DNA of 64,000 bases from Ziziphus jujuba. Its lineage: Eukaryota > Streptophyta > Magnoliopsida > Rosales > Rhamnaceae. The position numbers and the translations under genes were made by a program. Every line of letters begins with the position of its first letter. Position 1 is the first letter of the stretch. The notes under the pieces were generated by a model. That model did no database searches and had not been told where the DNA came from. It saw only the letters and a list, made by a program, of their open reading frames with translations. The stretch lies in contig NC_083382.1 of assembly GCF_031755915.1 (NCBI RefSeq), positions 30,464,501 through 30,528,500 on the forward strand, read 5' to 3'. Positions 1 through 9,345 of the stretch are shown piece after piece.

Positions 1-55
1 CTGGGATCAGGGCTGTCTAGGGTTCCGGAGGAGGAATTCTGGACGGGTCCTGACA
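1..55 (+). mobile_element. 3' end of an LTR (left part outside window)
   Basis: These 55 bases equal the last 55 bases of the complete LTRs (for example 6611-6665) and end in CCTGACA directly before the primer binding site. At least one more LTR therefore precedes the window. Confidence 0.93.
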
Positions 56-57
56 GT

Positions 58-69
58 TGGTATCAGAGC
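58..69 (+). other. Primer binding site, initiator Met-tRNA type, copy 1
   Basis: TGGTATCAGAGC follows the LTR end after a 2-base gap. It is the complement of the 3' end of plant initiator Met-tRNA, the primer used by many Ty3/gypsy and Ty1/copia elements. The match weakens after 12 bases. Confidence 0.9.
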
Positions 70-884
70 ATAGGTTCTTGTAATCCTAAGGGACTGTGCA
101 TTGTTGTGTGTCCCATCCGTGTCTAATCTCTCGTTTTACCCGCGTGGAAGCGTTCTTTCTGTTTGTCTCGAAGTAAATTCGTTGCCCGAGTTTGAATAAC
201 TCTAATCTTCGAGGGTGTCAATTAGGATCATCTAGCCCAACGGGAAATTCCTATGGCCTAGTCGATGGTCGAGGATGCCTTTTCTTTTTGAAGGTCAAGC
301 TTATCATCATGAATGGTATCCGTTTCGTTCATGGAGAAGAATGATGATTGCCTAAGGATGTGTGTCGATCGATTTCAAGGCGTCAAAATATTTTCCCGAT
401 CGATTATCAAAATTTAAATGCTTTTCAAGGTGTTTTATTCAAGTATTTTTGGTTTGTGTTCATACATGTATCTGTATGTTATATTGTTTGATATTATACT
501 GCACCATATGGAGGCGGCGAACCAATGTGGTCCATGTAGAGCTAGCCCCATGATCATGTTGCCTACGAGCCCGGGGAATTGGACGGCCAATATAGGCAAC
601 CACCCTGGTTTGTATTGGTAGCAGAGTGTCGGCGACAGTTGGAATCATGGATTACGTAACATGTAGAAGGTGTTGTACGTACCTCCATTACAAGCGTGCA
701 TATTTTATTTTATGCTATGGATTTTAAGATATGAATTTCAATGTGGAGTTTTAACAATTGCCTATGCAAGTTAGGTATATTTGAAAAATATATTTTATTA
801 TTTGTTTTATGTTATGGTTTTTCCAAAAGCGACTTAAGGTTAAGTATCGCCAATTAAGAATCCAAAGCAGGGTATCGTTGAGTT

Positions 885-1115
885 CAAAAAGGAGATCCTA
901 AAGGAAGCACGTGATTCAATGTATGCGATACACCCCAAGGGTACCAAGACGTATGGAATGCTCACTGGATGACATGGTGGTTTGGCATGATAAAGGAAGT
1001 TGCAAGATCCGAATAAAGGTACTTAGGTCACCGATAAGTAAAAGTAGGGAGATGTAAATATGGATTTCGTGCTTAAACTATCATTCACAAAGAGAAGGTA
1101 CGACAGCGTTTAGAG
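885..1115 (+). pseudogene. Decayed integrase fragment, copy 1
   Basis: Translation in shifting frames gives FKKEILKEARDSMYAIHPKG, then WWFGMIKEVA, then MDFVLKL-like and RRYDS-like pieces. These parallel LKKEILEEAHSSMYAMHPGS, WWIGMKREVA, MDFVFKL and RRYDD in the better-preserved integrase at 2240-2560 of the same domain. Stops, frame changes and missing pieces (the zinc-binding CxxC is not visible) show it is broken. It is a second, older or more degraded copy of the same integrase segment. Confidence 0.75.
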
Positions 1116-1943
1116 AATCAAGCAAGCTCCGGATAGCGACTAAAGTTCTACTTGGTGGTTGATGAGGTTAATGAGAAGAGGATGATTCCTTAGGCATGGT
1201 TAGATGATTAAGCATGGTTATTTTCATTCTAGAAGCTAAGATCTTGATATCTTATTTCCTTGGAGATTTAAGGTTCGTATTGGTGGTGCTTCATCGATTC
1301 AAGGTGGTTGATATTGTTGGTGATAATTTACAATGATAAGGAGTATGATTTTTGGGACGGAGTTAGAATTTAAGAAGTGTGGAATACTTTATTGGGTTAA
1401 GGATCTAGTGATTTGTTCATAGTATTGGTGGTGATGCTAGAATTAAGATTTAAATTTCTTATTGCTTGAGGTGTGGATTCATGGAATTTATTTGAAATAA
1501 GGGAAACTTAGGGTTTTCAAGAATGGTATTTGGATGTTGAGAAATTTTATTCATGACCTTGATGAATTTAGTTAAAAGAAAGATTGATGTTTGTCGAGGT
1601 TAAGACTATTGGCTAATCAATGAGGAGCAAGGGTTTTATAATTGTAAGTACTAGGAGGGTAATCGAAGACAAGTGAATTAATCTCAACCTTAACTTGGTG
1701 ATACCAGTATTTGAGGAAATTAGACTTAAGTTCTAATCTAACCTTTTAAAGTGCTGATCGAGTCACGAGAGTTGGTTGTTGGTTTAAGGATGCATGCTTT
1801 AGAAGCACCTTATGGTTAGCGTTCGACTATAACCAAGACTTGCAGATCGTGTTCTCGTGGACCAATTTGACTATCCTTAATTAGTGGGCATGAGAAGGAA
1901 AGTTGCACAAGAGGGAAGTTAAAGTCACTATTAGGCGAATGTA

Positions 1944-2735
1944 GTGGCAGATGCTTTGAGTAGGAAGGCTACTGGATCCCTTGCTCACATCCAAGTCATC
2001 CAACTACCTCTCATGGTGGAGTTGAAGAAGATGGGGGTGTTAATGCATATGCACCCTTCAGGAGTTCTCATGGCTAGCTTCCGGGTACGACCGGTGTTGG
2101 TGGATCGTATAGTAGAGACCCAAATGGAAGATCCTAAGTTGAGGGCAATTAAGGGCAAGGTACAAGAAGGTCTTGATCCGGAATTTTCCATAAGGAGGGA
2201 TGGAGCCCTCGTGTATAAAGGACGACTTTGTGTTCCGGATATTCCAGGACTCAAGAAGGAGATTTTAGAGGAGGCGCACAGCTCGATGTATGCGATGCAT
2301 CCTGGGAGTACCAAGATGTACCGGACGCTTGTTAAGTATTATTGGTGGATTGGTATGAAGAGAGAAGTGGCAGACTTTGTATCAAAGTGTTTGATTTGTC
2401 AACAAGTGAAAGCAGAAAGACAGAAGCCTTTGGGACTACTCCAATCTTTACCGATTCCTGTGTGGAAGTGGGAAGAACTCAACATGGACTTCGTATTCAA
2501 GCTTCCTTCCACACCTAGAAGGTACGACGACATTTGGGTAATCATTGATCGTCTCACCAAGTCGGCACACTTCCTACCGGTACGAGAACGTTTTTCACCC
2601 GAGAAGTTAGCCCAGTTGTTCGTGCAAGGCATACGTGGGATCAGTTCAAGATGGCCTTCTCTACTGAGTTTTGTCCTCCTGCCTACCGTGAAGCAAGAAG
2701 GAGAGAGTTCGAAGAACTACGACAGGGGAACATGA
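1944..2735 (+). pseudogene. RNase H tail plus N-terminal integrase fragment, copy 1
   Basis: The open frame enters at VVADALSRK, the C-terminal hallmark of Ty3/gypsy RNase H, without an ATG start; a TAG lies just upstream. It continues through the integrase zinc-binding domain (MHPGSTKMY, WWIGMK, then CLICQQVK carrying the CxxC) and into the catalytic core (MDFVFKLP, IIDRLTKSAHFLPV). The first catalytic Asp is present. At about 2630, after EKLAQLFVQ, homology stops and the remaining 35 codons are an out-of-frame reading of the gag that follows. The rest of the core, including the later catalytic Asp and Glu, is missing, so this is a truncated, presumably inactive integrase. The frame overlaps the gag frame by 85 bases. 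Confidence 0.85.
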
Positions 2736-3631
2736 CAGTGACAGAGTACGAGAGGAGATTCCGAGAACTATCAGAATTCTACATGCACCTAATTCCCGAC
2801 GATCACACGAAGAAGGTGAGGTTCATAGACGGATTGAAAGAGAGCATCGGCTACACCCTTTCCGGATCAGTACATCCCACCTATCAGTCCGCCAGGGATG
2901 CAGCGCTCGAGCTAGAGAGACAGGAGGAGATACACAGACCCTCAAGGCGCAGATCTTTCGAAGGTTCGTATAGCGGAGTACCTCGACAGGGGGCAGCTAA
3001 GAAAGGCCATAGCTCAGGCTCAGACAGTGATGGGTTAAGCCCACGAGGCAGATTCCAGAGGAGAGATAGTTATCGCATGCCCCAGCCAGCTCGCCATTCG
3101 ATCAGTGTGGATGCAAGCTTGTATCAGCAGTCACGCATTAGTTCTCCGCGGATTTGTCCACTTTGTAGGGGGAATCATTCTGGGCAATGTCAGATGGATG
3201 GGTTCTGCTTTCGGTGTGGGCAGCCAGGTCACATAAGGAGGGATTGCCCTTATGGTAGCAGCAGTGTGCTAGAAGCAGGTCGACGGACACAGCGTACGGG
3301 GATATTTCCAGGACAGAGTTCCCAGGGGAGTCAGCCAGTAGGAGTTTCTTCGGGATCAGTCCAGCCGTCTGCAGGATCGAGTCGAGGTAGAGGAAGGAGA
3401 CCCCAACAGACAAGTCAAGGCCGGGTGTTTGCTATGACGCAGCAGGGAGCCAGGACTACGCCCGACGATTTCACAGATCAAGGGATGGAAACAGGCCTGA
3501 TCCTGTTGGATCTATCCGGACTTGAAGTAGTGTTGGGCATGGATTGGTTGGCAAGGAACTACTTAGTCGAGGAAGCAACGTGGGAACCCGAAACACAGAT
3601 GCGTGAGCAGTACCCGTACCTGTTCCAGTGA
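2651..3631 (+). CDS. Truncated gag with CCHC knuckle, fused to protease and pol-end scraps, copy 1
   Basis: This 326-codon frame carries the core of a Ty3/gypsy gag protein (retrotrans_gag type: AYREARRREFEELRQ, VTEYERRFRELSEFY) and a CCHC zinc knuckle, CFRCGQPGHIRRDC, near residue 187. An Arg/Ser/Gln-rich part follows, then VFAMTQQGA, the usual start of the protease region. The rest is deletion-joined: LEVVLGMDWLARNY comes from the end of the protease, and the C-terminus ATWEPETQMREQYPYLF resembles the end of the pol chromodomain. The protease Asp-Ser/Thr-Gly site is absent. Gag homology begins at TWDQFK (about 2636), before the first ATG, so the true gag N-terminus is missing. The unbroken frame in four copies may reflect selection or simply recent amplification. 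Confidence 0.85.
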   Translation: MAFSTEFCPPAYREARRREFEELRQGNMTVTEYERRFRELSEFYMHLIPDDHTKKVRFIDGLKESIGYTLSGSVHPTYQSARDAALELERQEEIHRPSRRRSFEGSYSGVPRQGAAKKGHSSGSDSDGLSPRGRFQRRDSYRMPQPARHSISVDASLYQQSRISSPRICPLCRGNHSGQCQMDGFCFRCGQPGHIRRDCPYGSSSVLEAGRRTQRTGIFPGQSSQGSQPVGVSSGSVQPSAGSSRGRGRRPQQTSQGRVFAMTQQGARTTPDDFTDQGMETGLILLDLSGLEVVLGMDWLARNYLVEEATWEPETQMREQYPYLFQ

Positions 3632-3660
3632 CGTGCGGAAATTTCGAGGACGAAATTTTT

Positions 3661-3675
3661 GTAAGGGGGGAAGGC
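3661..3675 (+). other. Polypurine tract, copy 1
   Basis: GTAAGGGGGGAAGGC lies directly before the LTR start TGTAACACC, where plus-strand DNA synthesis is primed in LTR elements. Confidence 0.85.
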
Positions 3676-3715
3676 TGTAACACCCCGTCCCAAATCGCAC
3701 CGGAATCCGTGCACG

Positions 3716-3957
3716 TTGACCGAGGTTGACCGTTGACCGTTGACCGAAGGGGGTCAAAAGTTGACTTTTTGACTCGGTGAGAATTTTGAGTTGACTAGGG
3801 TACCGTGGCGAAGTGCATGATGCCCTGAGTTCGTAGACTAGTAGCACGTCGAAAACGGAGCTACGGTTTGAAAGTTATGGGCAAAACAAGTTGAAGTGTA
3901 AACTGTCTAAAAGGTGCCGGGAGTTGACTTTTTCTTGTGATGTAATTGTGAGTTGAC
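3716..3957 (+). promoter_or_regulatory. Cluster of TTGAC (W-box core) motifs at the start of the LTR
   Basis: TTGAC occurs at 3716, 3726, 3733, 3740, 3761, 3769, 3791, 3924 and 3953, and its reverse complement at 3753. Most are followed by C or T, matching the W-box TTGAC(C/T) bound by WRKY factors. They lie in the first 282 bases of the LTR, the U3 end, where LTR promoters carry their enhancers. The same cluster recurs at 10326-10567, 16936-17177 and 23546-23787. Binding is inferred from the motif only. Confidence 0.6.
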
Positions 3958-4101
3958 TCTTGTATGGTTGTAAAGTACTCGTCGATACGAGTTCATAGAC
4001 TAGCGGCACGCTTAAATCGGACATGTGGTTAAAAAGTTATGGACGTTTGAAGTTTACCGGATACCGTATTATTTTAATGTTTTTGGGTCGTGAACAGTGA
4101 A

Positions 4102-4138
4102 ATGCCACGTGTCAGCTTCTGAGTGGTCCACGTGGCAT
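4102..4138. promoter_or_regulatory. Inverted repeat carrying two G-boxes in the LTR
   Basis: ATGCCACGTG (4102-4111) and CCACGTGGCAT (4128-4138) are inverted copies around a 16-base loop. Each arm has a CACGTG G-box (4106-4111, 4129-4134), a site for bZIP and bHLH factors. It recurs at +6610, +13220 and +19830. It could act as a paired binding site or form a hairpin in the transcript; both are inference. Confidence 0.6.
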
Positions 4139-4180
4139 GAACAGTGTCATGCAGGGTTTTAATTTTGAAAAACTCTCGGG

Positions 4181-4230
4181 GAAGAGAGAGAAAGAGAGAG
4201 AAGAGAGAGAAAGAGAAAGAGAGAGAGAGG
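4181..4230 (+). repeat. GA-rich microsatellite in the LTR
   Basis: An imperfect (GA)n/(GAAA) purine run of about 50 bases, repeated unchanged in LTRs B, C and D (10791, 17401 and 24011 onward). It causes Arg/Glu/Lys-rich spurious open frames. Confidence 0.85.
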
Positions 4231-4260
4231 ACCCGCCGGCCGCCGGTCATTTTCACGTTT

Positions 4261-4760
4261 TTCCGGCCGAGTTACTGTACACGCGCCGGACAGAAAGCTT
4301 GCCCACCTCATTTCCGGCAAAACCTCCAAATTTCACGGCGAACGGCCGCCGGACGCGCCCGGATCGGACGTCCGAAGTTTGGCGGCGATTTTTCCCCCTC
4401 CACCGCCGGCCACCGCGAATCAGCACTATTCCGGCCGATAAACAGTACACGCGCCATACACCCAGCATCCTCTCCTCAAGTCCGTCCTACCCACCAAAAA
4501 TCACGGCCATCGGACCACCGACGCGCCGGGATCGGAGCGTTTTCCGGCGAGGGGTCGAAAATCTTCAAACGGTGATTTCTCCGCCGTCCGACCTCCGTTT
4601 TGCTCACCGTCGGTCCCGTTGGATTGCTCTCCTCACGATCTACAAATCTGCAAAATTTCACAGCAAACGGCCACCGTCGGAAATTACTGTTCCGGCGACG
4701 GTTGCCGGTGACGTGGCGGCCGCCGGAAATTACTGTTCCGGCGAGTACCCGAAAATTCCG
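4261..4760 (+). repeat. Diverged short tandem repeats in the GC-rich part of the LTR
   Basis: Similar blocks recur about 169 bases apart: TTCCGGCCGA at 4261 and 4430, then GTACACGCGCC, then AAATTTCACGGCGAACGG (4328), AAAATCACGGCCATCGG (4497) and AAATTTCACAGCAAACGG (4655). GGAAATTACTGTTCCGGCGA occurs twice near 4679 and 4727. This looks like an old tandem duplication inside the LTR. It is present in all four LTRs. Confidence 0.65.
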
Positions 4761-5064
4761 GCCAGCTCCAGTCCGCAGTGTTCGACCTCCTGAACCCAAA
4801 TCCGACTTCCGTTTCCACCAATTCGCGACGGTTTGGGAGAATTGCAGAGCCGAAACCCGAAAAGCTTCCCGATAAAATTCCGACCCCGTCGGGTACGATC
4901 ATCGGAAATTAAGACCGGATCTGTGATTAGCATCACTCGAGCTTCGATTCGGTATATAATTCGTAAATTTTAGTTATCGTTTGTGTTTTGACCCCCCGGA
5001 TACCGGGTATTATTTACCCGAATAAAATATTAATTTATTTGACTGTCTGTGAATTTTGTTCTAG

Positions 5065-5125
5065 GAGCACCGGTGAGTCGTAGAATTGATCCCGTAGTGG
5101 ATCATGGGTTAATTGCGTGCTCCAG
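5065..5125 (+). other. Exon-like 61-bp segment in the LTR, flanked by splice-type signals
   Basis: The segment follows TTTTGTTCTAG (acceptor-like) and ends CCAG before GTGAGTGAC (a strong donor match). GGAGCAC near its start and GTGCTCC near its end are inverted copies. If the LTR transcript starts near the TATATAAT at 4953, this could be part of a spliced leader. The sequence shows only the signals; splicing is inference. Confidence 0.35.
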
Positions 5126-5744
5126 GTGAGTGACCCACCTTCAAATTAATTTTGGGAATTTAATTGGTGAATATATAATGTGTGATTTAAATATTTGGAA
5201 TTTAATTTCTATGTGCCAAATATTTATTGGATTATTGTAGAATTATTTATGAATTTATTGGATTTAAGAAAATGCGAATTCTACAAATTTATGCCATGTG
5301 AAATTAATTTATGGTTTTGAGGATTTTGAAATTGGTGTGGTTTTAATATTAAATTGGGCACGATTTGATTTTCAAATATTTCAAGGAAAATATTTGGTTA
5401 TATTGGTGATTTCAATTTTTATAAAATATGCCCATGGAATATTATGAGATTTGATTATGATATTTCGAGAAATTATTATGCTTGGAAAAATGTGGATATT
5501 TGAATTGATGGATTTTGGGAGTTGGTGGATTTGAAAATCATGGAATTTATGGTATGGATTATAAGGAAATTGTGGAGAATTTCCCGGTTCAAGCGGATGG
5601 ATTATGCCCGCTATGTTTATGAAAAATGTGAAATTTGTTTTATAATTTAAATTGTGGATTTTATGATTTTTAGATGCACCGTGCACGTACTGGTGTTCTG
5701 ATTATGTGATATGGTATATGTGATATGGTTAGTGTGCACACGGT

Positions 5745-5822
5745 TGTGATTAGCGCGCAGGTGGGTGTGATTAGCGCGCAGGTGATGTGATTAGCGCGCA
5801 GGTGGGTGTGAGTAGCGCGCGG
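5745..5822 (+). repeat. CpG-rich minisatellite, four units of 20-21 bp, in the LTR
   Basis: TAGCGCGC recurs at 5751, 5772, 5792 and 5813 within units close to GTGTGATTAGCGCGCAGGTG. It is repeated in LTRs B, C and D at +6610, +13220 and +19830. Spacing is too tight for a CRISPR array and there are no unique spacers. Confidence 0.8.
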
Positions 5823-6667
5823 TTGATATTATGAGGGTGTCCTGTGGATGCCATCGGAGAGGGCGGCCACCCCCCTTTGGCCGGGACACCAGGTTAGCAG
5901 CGGCGCAGTGGGACGCCACGCGACCGTATGCCGGTTTCTTTCTATAACCTCCTGTCTGGCGGTACCTTGGGACGCTGGGTACTGTTGGCGCCACTGGTAT
6001 ATAGTGGGTGCATCAAAAGATTTTCAAAACTGTGTTTTAAAAATAAAATGTTAATGAAAAATATAATTGTTACCGCTTCTGGTATTTAATTGATGTCTTG
6101 GTTTTCGGGGAATATGAATAAAGGGTTTTGTGAAATTGTTTTAAAAGGGGAACCTTTCCAACTGAGAGAATTGTAAGGGTTTTGAGAGAAAATATTATTT
6201 CCAAATAATTATTATTTATACTTATTACTGTGATATTATATGGTATAGTAGTAGGGTCGCTCACTGAGATGATTAGCATCTCACACTCTTAAATTCCGTT
6301 CCTCTAGGTACCAGGTTGTCGGTGTTCACTCGGAGCGGACTTGATCTTCCTCGCTGTTTTAGTTCGGCAGTACCCTGTTATTCTTTTATTGCAGTTGTAA
6401 TATTTCTTTCACTCTTGTTGTATTTATTTTGCACTGGATTACTGTATTTATTTTTTTAAGTACTGCAATTTGTGGAACCAATTTGTAGTTTGTGGGAGGA
6501 ATAAGGGGATATTTTTGAAGTGTGTTTTCAGTGCAGGTAAATTTGTGGTAAGTAAATCCCTTAGGGGAGGTGCTGCCGGATTTTCCGTTGGAAGGTTCGG
6601 TGGTATTTCCCTGGGATCAGGGCTGTCTAGGGTTCCGGAGGAGGAATTCTGGACGGGTCCTGACAGT

Positions 6668-6679
6668 TGGTATCAGAGC
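6668..6679 (+). other. Primer binding site, copy 2
   Basis: Same TGGTATCAGAGC two bases after the end of LTR A. Confidence 0.9.
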
Positions 6680-7494
6680 ATAGGTTCTTGTAATCCTAAG
6701 GGACTGTGCATTGTTGTGTGTCCCATCCGTGTCTAATCTCTCGTTTTACCCGCGTGGAAGCGTTCTTTCTGTTTGTCTCGAAGTAAATTCGTTGCCCGAG
6801 TTTGAATAACTCTAATCTTCGAGGGTGTCAATTAGGATCATCTAGCCCAACGGGAAATTCCTATGGCCTAGTCGATGGTCGAGGATGCCTTTTCTTTTTG
6901 AAGGTCAAGCTTATCATCATGAATGGTATCCGTTTCGTTCATGGAGAAGAATGATGATTGCCTAAGGATGTGTGTCGATCGATTTCAAGGCGTCAAAATA
7001 TTTTCCCGATCGATTATCAAAATTTAAATGCTTTTCAAGGTGTTTTATTCAAGTATTTTTGGTTTGTGTTCATACATGTATCTGTATGTTATATTGTTTG
7101 ATATTATACTGCACCATATGGAGGCGGCGAACCAATGTGGTCCATGTAGAGCTAGCCCCATGATCATGTTGCCTACGAGCCCGGGGAATTGGACGGCCAA
7201 TATAGGCAACCACCCTGGTTTGTATTGGTAGCAGAGTGTCGGCGACAGTTGGAATCATGGATTACGTAACATGTAGAAGGTGTTGTACGTACCTCCATTA
7301 CAAGCGTGCATATTTTATTTTATGCTATGGATTTTAAGATATGAATTTCAATGTGGAGTTTTAACAATTGCCTATGCAAGTTAGGTATATTTGAAAAATA
7401 TATTTTATTATTTGTTTTATGTTATGGTTTTTCCAAAAGCGACTTAAGGTTAAGTATCGCCAATTAAGAATCCAAAGCAGGGTATCGTTGAGTT

Positions 7495-7725
7495 CAAAAA
7501 GGAGATCCTAAAGGAAGCACGTGATTCAATGTATGCGATACACCCCAAGGGTACCAAGACGTATGGAATGCTCACTGGATGACATGGTGGTTTGGCATGA
7601 TAAAGGAAGTTGCAAGATCCGAATAAAGGTACTTAGGTCACCGATAAGTAAAAGTAGGGAGATGTAAATATGGATTTCGTGCTTAAACTATCATTCACAA
7701 AGAGAAGGTACGACAGCGTTTAGAG
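7495..7725 (+). pseudogene. Decayed integrase fragment, copy 2
   Basis: Same broken segment as at 885-1115, in internal domain 2. Confidence 0.75.
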
Positions 7726-8553
7726 AATCAAGCAAGCTCCGGATAGCGACTAAAGTTCTACTTGGTGGTTGATGAGGTTAATGAGAAGAGGATGATTCCT
7801 TAGGCATGGTTAGATGATTAAGCATGGTTATTTTCATTCTAGAAGCTAAGATCTTGATATCTTATTTCCTTGGAGATTTAAGGTTCGTATTGGTGGTGCT
7901 TCATCGATTCAAGGTGGTTGATATTGTTGGTGATAATTTACAATGATAAGGAGTATGATTTTTGGGACGGAGTTAGAATTTAAGAAGTGTGGAATACTTT
8001 ATTGGGTTAAGGATCTAGTGATTTGTTCATAGTATTGGTGGTGATGCTAGAATTAAGATTTAAATTTCTTATTGCTTGAGGTGTGGATTCATGGAATTTA
8101 TTTGAAATAAGGGAAACTTAGGGTTTTCAAGAATGGTATTTGGATGTTGAGAAATTTTATTCATGACCTTGATGAATTTAGTTAAAAGAAAGATTGATGT
8201 TTGTCGAGGTTAAGACTATTGGCTAATCAATGAGGAGCAAGGGTTTTATAATTGTAAGTACTAGGAGGGTAATCGAAGACAAGTGAATTAATCTCAACCT
8301 TAACTTGGTGATACCAGTATTTGAGGAAATTAGACTTAAGTTCTAATCTAACCTTTTAAAGTGCTGATCGAGTCACGAGAGTTGGTTGTTGGTTTAAGGA
8401 TGCATGCTTTAGAAGCACCTTATGGTTAGCGTTCGACTATAACCAAGACTTGCAGATCGTGTTCTCGTGGACCAATTTGACTATCCTTAATTAGTGGGCA
8501 TGAGAAGGAAAGTTGCACAAGAGGGAAGTTAAAGTCACTATTAGGCGAATGTA

Positions 8554-9345
8554 GTGGCAGATGCTTTGAGTAGGAAGGCTACTGGATCCCTTGCTCACAT
8601 CCAAGTCATCCAACTACCTCTCATGGTGGAGTTGAAGAAGATGGGGGTGTTAATGCATATGCACCCTTCAGGAGTTCTCATGGCTAGCTTCCGGGTACGA
8701 CCGGTGTTGGTGGATCGTATAGTAGAGACCCAAATGGAAGATCCTAAGTTGAGGGCAATTAAGGGCAAGGTACAAGAAGGTCTTGATCCGGAATTTTCCA
8801 TAAGGAGGGATGGAGCCCTCGTGTATAAAGGACGACTTTGTGTTCCGGATATTCCAGGACTCAAGAAGGAGATTTTAGAGGAGGCGCACAGCTCGATGTA
8901 TGCGATGCATCCTGGGAGTACCAAGATGTACCGGACGCTTGTTAAGTATTATTGGTGGATTGGTATGAAGAGAGAAGTGGCAGACTTTGTATCAAAGTGT
9001 TTGATTTGTCAACAAGTGAAAGCAGAAAGACAGAAGCCTTTGGGACTACTCCAATCTTTACCGATTCCTGTGTGGAAGTGGGAAGAACTCAACATGGACT
9101 TCGTATTCAAGCTTCCTTCCACACCTAGAAGGTACGACGACATTTGGGTAATCATTGATCGTCTCACCAAGTCGGCACACTTCCTACCGGTACGAGAACG
9201 TTTTTCACCCGAGAAGTTAGCCCAGTTGTTCGTGCAAGGCATACGTGGGATCAGTTCAAGATGGCCTTCTCTACTGAGTTTTGTCCTCCTGCCTACCGTG
9301 AAGCAAGAAGGAGAGAGTTCGAAGAACTACGACAGGGGAACATGA
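8554..9345 (+). pseudogene. RNase H tail plus integrase fragment, copy 2
   Basis: Same truncated integrase as at 1944-2735, with an identical predicted protein. Confidence 0.85.

Larger units (their letters stand above)
56..3675 (+). mobile_element. Retrotransposon internal domain 1, rearranged and non-autonomous
   Basis: The 3620-bp domain lies between the primer binding site (58-69) and the polypurine tract (3661-3675). In order it holds non-coding leader (70-884, nothing recognised), a decayed integrase fragment (885-1115), non-coding sequence (1116-1740, nothing recognised), weak RNase H remnants (about 1745-1940), an open RNase H tail and integrase fragment (1944-2630), and gag with short protease and pol-end scraps (2636-3631). 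Reverse transcriptase, most of RNase H and most of protease are absent. Integrase before gag reverses the usual gag-protease-RT-RNase H-integrase order, so the element must use proteins made elsewhere if it moves at all. The long LTRs, the CCHC gag and a chromodomain-like C-terminal tail suggest a chromovirus of the Tekay/Del type; that assignment is inference. Confidence 0.88.
3676..6665 (+). mobile_element. LTR A, complete, 2990 bp
   Basis: It begins TGTAACACCCCGTCCC after the polypurine tract and ends CCTGACA before the next primer binding site, giving the usual TG...CA termini. Parts in order: a cluster of TTGAC motifs (3716-3957), a G-box inverted repeat (4102-4138), a GA-rich tract (4181-4230), a GC-rich CCGGCG-type section (4240-4900) with diverged repeats about 169 bp apart, a TATA-like TATATAAT at 4953-4960, an AT-rich section (5130-5690), a GCGCGC minisatellite (5745-5822) and an AATAAA at 6117-6122. 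Promoter and polyadenylation roles for the TATA and AATAAA are inferred only. Long open frames in the GA and CCGGCG parts look like by-products of composition. Confidence 0.93.

Noticed and set aside
362..648. Short overlapping frames on both strands after the primer binding site
   Set aside because: They show no similarity to retroelement proteins and lie in the non-coding leader of the internal domain.
4137..4793. 218-codon and overlapping frames rich in Arg, Glu, Pro and Ser in each LTR
   Set aside because: They arise from the GA tract and CCGGCG-type repeats inside the LTR, are open on both strands and show no domain.
5745..5822. Possible CRISPR-like repeat array
   Set aside because: Units are 20-21 bp without unique spacers and lie in a plant LTR; it is a minisatellite.
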